A stretch of 64,000 nt of DNA from Chrysomallon squamiferum (lineage: Eukaryota > Mollusca > Gastropoda > Neomphalida > Peltospiridae). The notes under the pieces are model-generated. The model made no database searches. It was not told the DNA's origin and was given only the letters and a program-made list of their open reading frames with translations. This document shows, piece after piece, positions 1-44,373 of this stretch. The translations under genes and the position numbers were made by a program. Each line of letters begins with the position of its first letter. The stretch's first letter is position 1. The stretch spans positions 23,566,735 to 23,630,734 of the forward strand of contig CM022677.1 of assembly GCA_012295275.1 (NCBI GenBank), given 5' to 3'.

Positions 1-405
1 TTTATTATTTTCATGATCGTCCTCATATTCATCGTTATGCAGTTTCAGTTTTTCGTTCTTAAGTAAAAGCCACGGTTTGTTGTTTCCTTTTGTCCTTGTC
101 TTATGCTGCCATCTGGTAAATCATTCCTTTGTAGGAGGTACTGAATGCATCGCTAAAGTGGTTCCAACATGACACGATGCTCCAGAACTGCACTCTAAGC
201 AACATGATTCTTCTTTCAGTGCTTATCTCGGGTTTTTTCACTGGATCGCTGTCTGTTCCTCATGCATACATAGTTTTCAGTATTATCTATGAGTATTTGG
301 TATCTGTTTCCTAGGATATATTTAATATGTTCCGCTCAGTCAACGTCTTCCAATTTCTTCAGCTAGTTCCTGCAATATTTTCTACAGCTTGTGCACTTTT
401 AGCAC

Positions 406-469
<64 letters not shown>

Positions 470-475
470 AGGATG

Positions 476-509
<34 letters not shown>

Positions 510-817
510 TGATGATGATGATGATGATGATAATAATGATCATCACTGAAGGAAAAGGAAACACACGTTTTCACCCGTTCTTCAAACATTAATGGTAACT
601 AGTCATGTGGTTAGAATTATTAGAAAAGTGGTTAGAAAAGCAACAATAACAAGGACACGTAAAAATAATAATAATAATAAGAAGAAAAATAATAATGATG
701 ATGATAACAACAACAACAACAACAATAATAAAAATAATAATAATAATGTTTTTAAAAAAGACAAACAAAAAGAAATAAATAGAGAGAAAAGTTATGAGTT
801 AAACTGCTTAATCTTAC

Positions 818-850
818 CAGGTACATTTTTGGTGGTTGGATTTGCATTGT
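818..850 (-). CDS. Micro-exon type N (33 nt), left contig
   Basis: Minus-strand borders are tttcag before the exon and gtaagatt after it. It encodes NANPTTKNVP with split codons at both ends (phase 1-1). Confidence 0.5.
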
Positions 851-1115
851 CTGAAATTGTGAGATGACAAAAATACAAGAAGACAGAAACGGAACTAAGT
901 AATAAAATGCAATAACCATAACAACAATAGCAACAATAAAAAGTGCACTAACAATTACAATAATAAGAAGAAAAATAAGAACAATAATAATGATGACGAT
1001 ATTGATAATAATAATAATAATTATGGAAGAAGATTTAAAAAGAAAAATAATTTGTTGGATTCACCTCTGGTCACATAACATATTAGTGAAATACAAATCT
1101 TTGAATAAAAGACAG

Positions 1116-1148
<33 letters not shown>

Positions 1149-1413
1149 AAAATATAAATACATCAGTTAGAAAGACAGAAATAATACCAATGAGAAGTAA
1201 TCTGAAACTAATTGCAACATTTCCTATTTGAGACTTTTTCTTTCCTGAAATATTTAAATCATAAACCATCCACCATCCGCGGTTAATATTGCAACCACAT
1301 GTAACAGGCGAAATAGTTCAGTAATAACTAAATGACATTATTTTAGTTTGTTTATATATATATTAATGTTTTGGGGGTTTATGTCTCTCAACACTGCTAA
1401 GTTTCATTCTTAC

Positions 1414-1452
1414 CTGGGGACCCTCCTGTAACTGATCCTTCAGACCTCGGCC
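1414..1452 (-). CDS. Micro-exon type S (39 nt), left contig
   Basis: Acceptor ttcaaag and donor gtaagaatg on the minus strand. It encodes PRSEGSVTGGSP in phase 1-1. Confidence 0.5.
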
Positions 1453-1631
1453 CTTTGAAATAAAAATGATGATGAGTAAGGTGATGATGACAATAACAGT
1501 AATAATAATAACCACCATAAGAACAAATGCAGTTAAAAAAAACACACCAAAAAAACATTTAAAGACTTTAATTGGGATAATGTGCTGATGTTTGCAATAA
1601 AAGGTGTTATTGTTATTATTATTAATAAAAG

Positions 1632-1686
<55 letters not shown>

Positions 1687-1960
1687 CATTAATTTGATTT
1701 TTGAAACTGGTGAAGAGAAAAAGAAAAAAGAAAAGAAACAAGTAAATAAGTAAATAAATTACAGCAACACTATCATTATTACTATATATGTAAGCATCCT
1801 AACAATAAACTTTATTTGAACTTAACATTTTAAAACAAGATGTTTAAGTTAAATTCTAAATTATGCATCCTAAATCTACAGTGCAGAACGACCCTGGAAA
1901 AATAATTTTGATTTTGTTTTTTGTTTAAATATATTTCAGAAATCTAAATATTGCTCTTAC

Positions 1961-1990
1961 ATGGAATGCTTCCTGCAACTATGTGTGAGC
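1961..1990 (-). CDS. Micro-exon type H (30 nt), left contig
   Basis: Acceptor caccag and donor gtaagagc. It encodes SHIVAGSIP; the trailing T joins the GG of a following S exon to give Trp. Confidence 0.48.
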
Positions 1991-2564
1991 CTGGTGAAAA
2001 AAAAAAAAATAAAAATAAATAATAATAATAAAAATAATAATAGTAATCTTATTATCATTATTGGAAAAGAAACGATTAAATTTAAAAGACAAACACTGCT
2101 TAAAAAAAGAAAATCACAGAGTAAAACTGAAACAATAGATTTTGCTTAAGATAAAATATTTATTATTTTCATGATCGTCCTCATATTCATCGTTATGCAG
2201 TTTCAGTTTTTCGTTCTTAAGTAAAAGCCACGGTTTGTTGTTTCCTTTTGTCCTTGTCTTTGCTGCCATCTGGTAAATCATTCCTTTGTAGGAGGTACTG
2301 AATGCATCGCTAAAGTGGTTCCAACATGACACGATGCTCCAGAACTGCACTCTAAGCAACATGATTCTTCTTTCAGTGCTTATCTCGGGTTTTTTCACTG
2401 GATCGCTGTCTGTTCCTCATGCATACATAGTTTTCAGTATTATCTATGAGTATTTGGTATCTGTTTCCTAGGATATATTTAATATGTTCCGCTCAGTCAA
2501 CGTCTTCCAATTTCTTCAGCTAGTTCCTGCAATATTTTCTACAGCTTGTGCACTTTTTTAGCAC

Positions 2565-2616
<52 letters not shown>

Positions 2617-2975
2617 TAATAATAATGAGGATGATAATAATAAGAGTAATAATAATAATAACAATGATGATGATGATGATGATGATGATAATAATGATCA
2701 TCACTGAAGGAAAAGGAAACACACGTTTTCACCCGTTCTTCAAACATTAATGGTAACAAGTCATGTGGTTAGAATTATTAGAAAAGTGGTTAGAAAAGCA
2801 ACAATAACAAGGACACGTAAAAATAATAATAATAATAAGAAGAAAAATAATAATGATGATGATAACAACAACAACAACAACAATAATAAAAATAATAATA
2901 ATAATGTTTTTAAAAAAGACAAAGAAAAATAAATAAATAGAGAGAAAAGTTATGAGTTAAACTGCTTAATCTTAC

Positions 2976-3008
2976 CAGGTACATTTTTGGTGGTTGGATT
3001 TGCATTGT
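2976..3008 (-). CDS. Micro-exon type N (33 nt), left contig unit 2
   Basis: Encodes NANPTTKNVP, identical to the copy at 818, with intact acceptor and donor. Confidence 0.5.
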
Positions 3009-3369
3009 CTGAAATTGTGAGATGACAAAAATACAAGAAGACAGAAACGGAACTAAGTAATAAAATGCAATAACCATAACAACAATAGCAACAATAAAAA
3101 GTGCACACTAACAATTACAATAATAAGAAGAAAAATAAGAACAATAATAATGATGACGATATTGATAATAATAATAATAATTATGGAAGAAGATTTAAAA
3201 ATAGAAAAATAATTTGTTGGATTCACCTCTGGTCACATAAGATATTAGTGAAATACAAATCTTTGAATAAAAGACAGAAAAAAAAAAAAAAATAAAAAAA
3301 ATAAAAATATAAATACATCAGTTAGAAAGACAGAAATAATACCAATGAGAAGTAATCTGAAACTAATTG

Positions 3370-3399
3370 CAACATTTCCTATTTGAGACTTTTTCTTTC
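3370..3399 (-). pseudogene. Dead type K micro-exon of the 2.1-kb unit (representative copy)
   Basis: Acceptor atttcag and body KKKSQIGNVA are conserved, but the donor reads A-ttagtt instead of G-gtaag. The same fault is at about 1215, 5512, 17498, 22468, 24568, 26733, 28880, 31021, 33148 and 35270. It therefore predates amplification. In most copies the frame stays open through the former intron for tens of codons, a possible read-through extension. Confidence 0.6.
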
Positions 3400-3568
3400 C
3401 TGAAATATTTAAATCATAAACCATCCACCATCCGCGGTTAATATTGCAACCACATGTAACAGGCGAAATGGTTCAGTAATAACTAAATGACATTATTTTA
3501 GTTTGTTTATATATATATTAATGTTTTGGGGGTTTATGTCTCTCAACACTGCTAAGTTTCATTCTTAC

Positions 3569-3607
3569 CTGGGGACCCTCCTGTAACTGATCCTTCAGAC
3601 CTCGGCC
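3569..3607 (-). CDS. Micro-exon type S (39 nt), left contig unit 2
   Basis: Encodes PRSEGSVTGGSP; borders are the same as at 1414. Confidence 0.5.
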
Positions 3608-3788
3608 CTTTGAAATAAAAATGATGATGAGTAAGGTGATGATGACAATAACAGTAATAATAATAACCACCATAAGAACAAATGCATTTAAAAAAAAAAC
3701 ACACCAAAAAAACATTTAAAGACTTTAATTGGGATAATGTGCTGATGTTTGCAATAAAAGGTGTTATTGTTATTATTATTAATAAAAG

Positions 3789-3852
<64 letters not shown>

Positions 3853-4126
3853 CATTAATTTGATTTTTGAAACTGGTGAAGAGAAAAAGAAAAAAGAAAA
3901 GAAACAAGTAAATAAGTAAATAAATTACAGCAACACTATCATTATTACTATATATGTAAGCATCCTAACAATAAACTGTATTTGAACTTCACATTTTAAA
4001 ACAAGATGTTTAACTCAAATTCTAAATTATGCATTCTGAATCTACAGTGCAGAACGACCCTAGAAAAATAATTTTGATTTTGTTTTTTGTTTAAATATAT
4101 TTCAGAAATCTAAATATTGATCTTAC

Positions 4127-4156
4127 ATGGAATGCTTTCTGCAACTATGTGTGGGC
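4127..4156 (-). CDS. Micro-exon type H variant (30 nt)
   Basis: Encodes PHIVAESIP, with S to P and G to E changes relative to the usual SHIVAGSIP. Donor gtaagatc is intact. Confidence 0.48.
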
Positions 4157-4690
4157 CTGGTGAAAAAAATAAAAATAAAAATAAATAATAATAATAAAAA
4201 TAATAATAGTAATCTTATTATCATTATTGGAAAAGAAACGATTAAATTTAAAAGACAAACACTGCTTAAAAAGAAAATCACAGAGTAAAACTGAAACAAT
4301 AGATTTTGCTTAAGATAAAATATTTATTATTTTCATGATCGTCCTCATATTCATCGTTATGCAGTTTCAGTTTCTCATTCTTAAGTAAAAGCCACGGTTT
4401 GTTGTTTCCTTTTGCCTTTGTCTTTTGCTGCCATCTGGTAAATCGTTCCTTTGTAGGAGGTACTGAATGCATCGCTTAAGTGGTTCCAACATGACACGAT
4501 GCTCCACAACTGCACTCTAACCAGCATGATTCTTCTTTCAGTGCTTATCTTGGTTTTTTTCACTGGATCACTGTCTGTTCCTCATGCATACATAGTTTCA
4601 GTATTATCTATGAGCATTTGGTATCTGTTTCCCAGGATATATTTAATCTGTTCCGCTCAGTCAACGTCTTCCAATTTCTTCAGCTAGTTC

Positions 4691-4725
4691 CTGCAATATT
4701 TTCTACAGCTTGTGCACTTTTTGCA
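4691..4725 (-). pseudogene. Dead fifth micro-exon of the 2.1-kb unit (representative copy)
   Basis: The minus strand reads AQAVENIAG followed by gaacta where a gt donor is expected. The peptide resembles KTKQQIENIP of the live G2 exon at 56091. The same relic occurs near 370, 2527, 14826, 16670, 18796, 23757, 25888, 28046, 30187, 32313 and 34440, with more distant forms near 12620 and 36536. Confidence 0.45.
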
Positions 4726-4726
4726 C

Positions 4727-4800
<74 letters not shown>

Positions 4801-5160
4801 GATGATAATAATAAGAGTAATAATAATAATAACAATGATGATGATGATGATGGTGATGATGATAATAATGATCATCATTGAAGGAAAAGGAAACACACGT
4901 TTTCACCCCTGTTCTTCAAACATTAATGGTAACTAGTCAAGTGGTTAGAATTATTAGAAAAGTGGTTAGAAAAGCAACAATAACAAGGACACGTAAAAAT
5001 AATAATAATAAGAAGAAGAAAAATAATAATGATGATGATGATAACAACAACAACAACAACAACAATAATAATAATAATAAGACTAATAATGTTTTTAAAA
5101 AAGACAAACAAAAAGAAATAAATAGAGAGAAACGTTATGAGTTAAACTGCTTAATCTTAC

Positions 5161-5184
5161 CAGGTACATTTTTGGTGGTTGGAT
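5161..5184 (-). CDS. Micro-exon type N, 24-nt deletion variant
   Basis: Nine bases (three codons) are missing next to the acceptor, leaving DPTTKNVP. Phase 1-1 and both splice borders survive. The same deletion occurs at 24189. Confidence 0.5.
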
Positions 5185-5710
5185 CTGAAATTGTGAGATG
5201 ACAAAAATACAAGAAGACAGAAACGGAACTAAGTAATAAAATGCAATAACCATAACAACAATAGCAACAATAAAAAGTACACTAACAATTACAATAATAA
5301 GAAGAAAAATAAGAACAATAATAATGATGACGATATTGATAATAATAATAATAATTATGGAAGAAGATTTAAAAAGAAAAATAATTTATTGGATTCACCT
5401 CTGGTCACATAACATATTAGTGAAATACAAATCTTTGAATAATAGACAGAAATTAAATACAAATATAAATAAATAAATATAAATACACCAGTTAGAAGGA
5501 GAAGTAAATTGCAACATTTCCTATTTGAGACTTTTTCTTTCCTGAAATATTTAAATCATAAACCATCCACCATCCGCGGTTAATATTGCAACCACATGTA
5601 ACAGGCGAAATAGTTCAGTAATAACTAAATGACATTATTTTAATTTGTTTATATATATATTAATGTTTTGGGGGTTTATGTCTCTCAACACTGCTAAGTT
5701 TCATTCTTAC

Positions 5711-5749
5711 CTGGGGACCCTCCTGTAACTGATCCTTCAGACCTCGGCC
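5711..5749 (-). CDS. Micro-exon type S (39 nt), left contig unit 3
   Basis: Encodes PRSEGSVTGGSP between intact ag and gt borders. Confidence 0.5.
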
Positions 5750-5922
5750 CTTTGAAATAAAATGATGATGAGTAAGGTGATGATGACAATAACAGTAATA
5801 ATAATAACCACCATAAGAACAAATGCAGTTCAAAAAAACACACCAAAAAAACATTTAAAGACTTTAATTGGGATAATGTGCTGATGTTTGCAATAAAAGG
5901 TGTTATTGTTATTATTATTAAA

Positions 5923-5966
<44 letters not shown>

Positions 5967-6245
5967 CATCATCATTCATTTGATTTGTGAAACTGGTGAA
6001 GAGAAAAAGAAAAAAGAAAAGAAACAAGAAACGAGTAAATAAATTACAGCAACACTATCATTATTACTATATATGTAAGCATCCTAACAATAAACTTTAT
6101 TTGAACTTCACATTTTAAAACAAGATGTTTAAGTTAAATTCTAAATTATGCATCCTAAATCTACAGTGCAGAACGACCCTGGAAAAATAATTATGATTTT
6201 GTTTTTTGTTTAAATATATTTCAGAAATCTAAATATTCCTCTTAC

Positions 6246-6278
6246 ATGGAATGTTTCCTGTAGCTAAGCTTAAGTCTC
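6246..6278 (-). CDS. Micro-exon type H, 33-nt divergent form
   Basis: Encodes DLSLATGNIP with acceptor tttttcag and donor gtaag. It matches the 33-nt H exon at 42398 in length and start (GGAGAC-like) better than the array H exons, so this contig edge is not a typical array unit. Confidence 0.5.
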
Positions 6279-6300
6279 CTGAAAAATATATAATAATAAT

Positions 6301-6500
6301 NNNNNNNNNNNNNNNNNNNNNNNNNNNNNNNNNNNNNNNNNNNNNNNNNNNNNNNNNNNNNNNNNNNNNNNNNNNNNNNNNNNNNNNNNNNNNNNNNNNN
6401 NNNNNNNNNNNNNNNNNNNNNNNNNNNNNNNNNNNNNNNNNNNNNNNNNNNNNNNNNNNNNNNNNNNNNNNNNNNNNNNNNNNNNNNNNNNNNNNNNNNN
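6301..6500. other. Assembly gap (200 N)
   Basis: Exactly 200 N, which suggests a placeholder gap of unknown true length. Order and orientation of the left contig relative to the rest are therefore uncertain. Confidence 0.99.
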
Positions 6501-6757
6501 AAACCATGTTTTTGGTAATTTACGATATTTTCTGAAACTATAAGTGATTTTCTGCCTGTGTCCTTTTTTTTTTTTTTACTGTTCAGGGATTCTTTGTTCT
6601 TTATTCTGTATATGATTAATAGTTTCATTTATATTTATATCATTCAGAAGTATTAGATGCAGAGACTAATAATAATAATATAGACCTAAGAGTTTATTAT
6701 GATTGTTAAGATATGTTGCTAATAAAAATGATTAACTACTGTGTTACTTTAAATCAG

Positions 6758-6931
6758 GTTGGAGTTCCTGGACCAGACATGAAAAATCATGTTCAGCAAT
6801 ATGTGGGCCAGTATCTCGTTTGGTTGTAAAAACTAGGCTTTGTAATAGCCCAGGACCCACAAATGGAAGAGACTATGAAGGCTTTAGAATAAATTTTATT
6901 ACAGAGTCATGTGAAATTGTCCCATGTCCAA
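6758..6931 (+). CDS. Isolated plus-strand TSP1 exon (174 nt), five cysteines
   Basis: Acceptor aaatcag, then GT-TGG; the exon ends CCA-A before gtaagaaag, so it is phase 1-1 like the minus-strand TSP1 exons. It begins directly at WSSWTRHEKSC without the VDGG lead and keeps CSAICG, CNSPGP and a C-terminal VPCP. The fourth TSP1 cysteine is replaced by Tyr in GRDYEG, and the O-fucosylation Thr of CxxTC is Ile. No partner exon on this strand was recognised nearby. It could be part of an opposite-strand relative, a stray exon, or a pseudo-exon next to the gap. Confidence 0.6.
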
Positions 6932-6972
6932 GTAAGAAAGTAATCAGTATAATAATTATTTGTGATATTGTT

Positions 6973-6974
6973 GT

Positions 6975-7030
<56 letters not shown>
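6973..7030. repeat. (CA)n microsatellite
   Basis: Pure CA run about 40 bases after the plus-strand TSP1 exon. Confidence 0.95.
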
Positions 7031-7032
<2 letters not shown>

Positions 7033-9718
7033 ATGACTGTTCTCTAACTATCTTTAGCGTTTAAAGAGTAAAGGTAGTTTTTAAGTTTCAATATAGTACA
7101 CTCTAATTTCAAGCTTTTCTATCTAAGAGAAAATGTGTTTAAGATCTACTTCAATTAAATTTCTCTCTGGTGTTATATTTAAATTAAGAAGTGATGTATT
7201 ACATTAATTGTAGTTTGTATATGTACTAAAATACATGTATACTTACACCAAAACCTACCAGACCAACTGTAGAAAGTACCAAACAGAAAAACATTCCAAT
7301 TTGTTGAGATGATGCAGAGTTGACTTAATGTGTTGCATCCAACAGCAAAATAATAAGAACATGTTTAACAAATTTATAGCTTAAGTTCACAAGGATATGT
7401 AAAAGAGTTACCTACTTCTAAATATTTGGGTTATTTATTGGTGCTTTGCAGAAAGTGACACTAAATATATTTTAATATTTTGCTTGACTGTTACAAAAAA
7501 TACATCTGGAAAAAAAGATATCAGAAATTTTCTAAAAGCTTTTGTGGTCTGGATGCATCTTGATAATTTGTGTCTCATATTAAAATCCAAAAAGGTTCTG
7601 AATTCACAAAAAGTTCTCAAATACTGCATATTTTTAAGAAATATTTTTGTTGTTTTTATGGATTTTCCTTTTTGTAGTTCAGAAATTTATGAGTTCCATT
7701 TAATTAAAAGTTTATACTAACCTACTATAACTTGAGATTATAAACGGTTTTATTATTATTTAAAATTATAACTAGTAATCAATTCCTATAGTGGTAAACA
7801 TAGCTGTGGTATAATGGTTATTATAATAGCACTAAGAATATTTAACTTTGTACAGTTATTATTTATAATTGACAGCAAGCCACAGCGTACATGGATTGCA
7901 CTGAAACCTAGACCAGTATATCCATTCTTTAAGATGCACGTACATATATCACGTACATATATCACATAACAGAGATATACTGATATAGTTCTAGCAATAA
8001 TAACTGGAATTATGAAATCTATCAAAGACGAAAACACCACATATTTCTTCATTTATTTTACTAATACATTTCGTATACAGGATACATACTTTTACATTTC
8101 TTTTAGAAATAACATATAAATAAATAAAGATTATTTGTTCTTGTACTTCATATTACTTTGTTTTTTGTTAATTTTATTGCTAAAAGTTAGTGAAATTTAA
8201 AATACAATTTAAAATAATTTAAATTGTTTTGCTCAAAACAAAATATCCTGGAAAGTGTAACAATTTCTAGTCTGACAGTTCAAAAACAATTCATATAATC
8301 AGTTTATTTTAGAAGGTCTTATTGACATTTCAAATCATATATATTTAGTAAAAATGAAAACAATATTGTATTTATTTATTTTTGTATAATACAAATTACA
8401 TTTATATATGTGTGCATGTATGGATCTATTAATATATGTATGTATTTATTCATGTGTATGTGTGTCTGTTTGTGTAAGGTTTTATATATGTATATATACA
8501 CACACAAAAACACACACACATATATACATAATACTATTTTTATTATTATTATTATTATTAACTGCATGGCAAGTAATAAACATTTCTACGTAACTAACAG
8601 GTAACTGCTTTCTTAACAGTAGCAGTTTTAAAATCTAAACATTGAAAATATAACAGTAAAACTGCTTGTTTTGAAACTCCTGTAAATACCTACAACAATA
8701 ATAATAACAACACCAAAACAAATAAATAAATTATCATTAATAGTTATACATCGTTAGCTGATACATTTTTTTTTAATAATAGGAATTTTAGGTTAAAATG
8801 AATTTATCACAAAACATCAGGAAACACGTTTAGTCTTTTTTTAACTTCTTTTTTAGATGCAACTCAGAAATGTACTTTGAAAGAAATATATGAGAAAAAG
8901 TACGAAACTAATTTTTGAATTAAAATCCAAATTTCATAGGCAGACAGAAATTTTGAAGCATTTTTGTTACATCATACTTAAATAAATAAGAAGTAATTTT
9001 TGAAGAGTCCATTTATAAATGTTGATTGTTCCCGAGCTTATATCAGTAATTTAATTTGCTTCTGTTTCTCATTTAATTGTCATTATACTACATATTAAAA
9101 AAAATATATATATTAAAAAATATTTAAAAATAATAAAATAAAATAAAATAAAAAATAAACAAAAAATAAAAATAAAAAAAGGAACAAAAGACCCCCTAAA
9201 AGTTATAAAACAAGTAAAAAGAAAATAAGAAAAAGAAAAAGAAATCGAGAAGAATGCATTTTAGCACTGAAAATGCTACTAATTACAAATGGGCAATTCC
9301 GTGACAAACAAAATAAATTTCATTTTGCTCTAACATCTTTCAAAGAAAAAAATAAATAGAAAAAAGTAAAATAAATAAATAAAAATATCTAATTGTAGAG
9401 AAAGCAAAATTAAACAATAATTATGTCAGTTATGCTTGAAACTATGTGATTTTTATTTTAGAGGAATGAAATCTTTAACATTTGTCATAAAAAGAAAAAA
9501 TTGACTGTTGTTTTAGTAATTCAGCAAATTTAGCAAAAAAGCTGGTTTCAGCAAGAAAAAGATCTTGTTTCACGAAGTTAACAATGTTATGTTAAAAACG
9601 TCAGTGAACACTAAAAAGTATACATGCAGTGTTAATAGAGACAAAAGGTTTGTGAACGGTTGATGCAAACAGCCAAAGCTAAAAAAGAAAAAAGAAAGAA
9701 ATGAGATCCTCAGATTGA
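7031..9718. other. AT-rich region without recognisable genes
   Basis: Only short open frames, with A/T-rich composition and several microsatellites (TATG/CA-type near 8400-8530, TAAAA-type near 9100-9180). No TSP1 motif, micro-exon or RNA gene was recognised on either strand. Confidence 0.6.
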
Positions 9719-9850
9719 AAGAGGCGTTTCCACTACTTCACCACTGAGGATGATTGCTACATACCCTTCATTTTAACTATCGATGAAGTGCTTGCAGATG
9801 ACCCTCCTATTGTCTTGTATGAAGAAGAGCCGATCCAAATTGTTGCTTGA
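9719..9850 (+). other. Unrecognised acidic open segment (43 codons)
   Basis: After a stop at 9716 the frame runs to a TGA at 9848. It contains FTTEDDCYIPFI, then TIDEVLADDPPIVLYEEEP. Composition looks more coding-like than the flanks, but no start or convincing splice border was found. It could be the 3' piece of an exon or a transposon relic. Confidence 0.2.
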
Positions 9851-10481
9851 TCAATATTACACTGAATGTTTTCACTTTTGAGACAAAACATATACATGAT
9901 GGAAATTACAACGTGACCCTTATGTACTGATCTGGTACCATCTGGACATTATCATCGAAGGATGATTAAATGTTAAATCTATACTAAACTTGATGCTACC
10001 ATCATTCTCCTCTGTTAATTATGAATGAATCAATACCATATGAAAATATCTATTTTATTTACTACTATGAATGATTATCTATAAGGGCCACATGTTATGT
10101 CTCTACTTTTGATAATTTGGACTTTTTTTAAACTGAACACTTACAAAATGAATATAATTACAGGTGGCTTCATCACAATAAAGGAACAAGACAGTTGATA
10201 TATTGGCAAGTAGTCAGAAGCTTCAGTCAGATTCTGAATGTCTGAAAGTTTAGTGAAGTCATATAATCCACATCATTTTCTTGATTATGCCTTTATGTCT
10301 TTTTTATCATACCAAGAAGATATTTCTGATTCCAGTTACATCCTAGATATTCACCAGCTGTTTGCTCTGTGACACCAAATTCGGACAACATCAGATCTCA
10401 AAATGCTTTCTTATAAATACAAAACAATAAAAAAAAAAAAAAATGATTTGAATAAGCAGAAATATGTTTAATCCCGTTTCT

Positions 10482-43198
<32,717 letters not shown>

Positions 43199-43317
43199 GG
43201 CAACTAGAAAAAAAAAAAATAAATAAATAATATATAAATATTAGATTATAAAATAAAAGAATCTAATATTAGCAACACATAATTTAGATTAAGTTAATTA
43301 TTTGTTTCTTATTAATA

Positions 43318-43369
<52 letters not shown>

Positions 43370-43439
43370 AATAATGAAATAAGATACACAGAATATAAAT
43401 AAACAATGGTGTATCGTACAGTTTCACTTTTCAAATCAC

Positions 43440-43700
43440 ACCATACGTTAAGAAGTTCTTTACATCTTCAGAACTTGTTTCGTTGCATTCTTAAAAAAAA
43501 TAACTGAAAATGAACATAACAAGCATAATACAGTGTTTAAAAATACAGATATTAAATATCTTCTTCGACCTGACGAAGTTTTAGATACCAACAGACTATT
43601 TCGCTGCAGCGTTAAATTGAGATTATATGCAACGTCATAGCGAACGTATTCAGACATCATTACGTCACTGAAAAAGAAAAACCCACAGATTTTCTATAAC
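43440..43700 (-). promoter_or_regulatory. Conserved block upstream of the G3 signal exon (partner at 60370-60640)
   Basis: Shares AACTTGTTTCG, a following A/T run, ATATTAAATATC and CTGCAG in the same order with 60370-60640, each to the right of a signal exon. ACGTCA-type CRE/ATF-like words occur at the outer end (about 43630-43680). It best fits promoter plus 5' untranslated exon. The AACTTGTTTCG end could instead encode a short tail (NETSSEDV), so a terminal exon of the upstream gene is the alternative. Confidence 0.35.
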
Positions 43701-44105
43701 CTCCTGAAGGCTATATGATCTTGTAAATACTAGAAAATGTGTTTATCCTTTCTTAGATATCCTCATAAAAAGTTATGAGATTTGTGTAAAATAAAATATG
43801 AGATCATAGTTTTTGGTGATTTTTTTATTTTATTTAACTGATTATTTTTATTAGTTAAGATTAATTTTTTATTTGTAAAATATATATATATATAAAATGA
43901 ACATTACGAAACACATGAATAACTGATTTCTGTATGGTAGTTTTAAATATTTCTAACAAGTGTTGTTTTAAGCAATGCTAGAAAAAAATAAAATAAAAAA
44001 AAATAAAAAAAAATAAAGTAAAAAAGTGACATGCATATAGTAAGAATAAAATTTAGTTTTTTAAATACTAAGACAACAGAGGCAAGTATATATATATATA
44101 TATAC

Positions 44106-44373
44106 TTATTACTTTATAAAACTTCTGTATCAAAAATAACTTAAATAGTTGCGTCTGCGCGCGCACACACACGCACGAACACCAAACGTGTATAATATAT
44201 CCTTTCCTAAGGTAAAAATTAATTTAATGTGATAGAAGAATATATATTCTTTTATCACATTAAATTAATTTTTAACCTTAGGAAATGGTAGATTATACAT
44301 AAGTGTTCGTGCGTGCGCTCGCCCAGACGCAACTATTTAAGTTATGTTTGATAAAGGTTTTATAAAGTAATAA
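44106..44373. mobile_element. Fold-back (long inverted repeat) element, about 268 bp
   Basis: Left arm starting TTATTACTTTATAAAA matches the reverse complement of the right arm ending TTTATAAAGTAATAA. Arms of about 130 bases meet at the palindrome GAATATATATTC near 44237. The TTGCGTCTG / CAGACGCAA pair lies within the arms. No coding capacity; MITE or fold-back class. Target-site duplication not resolved. Confidence 0.8.

Larger units (their letters stand above)
1..6300 (-). repeat. Tandem array of 2.16-kb micro-exon units, left contig (about three units)
   Basis: Anchor sequences recur at 1, 2160 and 4322, and type N exons at 818, 2976 and 5161. By eye the units are nearly identical to those at 22-36 kb and lie in the same orientation, carrying minus-strand exons H, S and N. 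The contig ends at the gap. These exons lie beyond the stop codon of G3, so either they belong to another gene copy or this contig is a misplaced piece of the G3 array. Confidence 0.85.

Noticed and set aside
359-589. Open frames of poly-Ile, poly-Asn, poly-Tyr or poly-Leu at TAA/TTA tracts (also 2520-2759, 4703-4936, 18815-18997 and many more)
   Set aside because: Frames are open only because trinucleotide repeats lack stops in some phases. They appear on both strands and carry no conserved motif.
43460-43660. 66-codon frame opposite the conserved upstream block
   Set aside because: No conservation of this frame in the partner block at 60.4 kb and no recognisable domain; upstream regulatory or untranslated sequence explains the conservation better.
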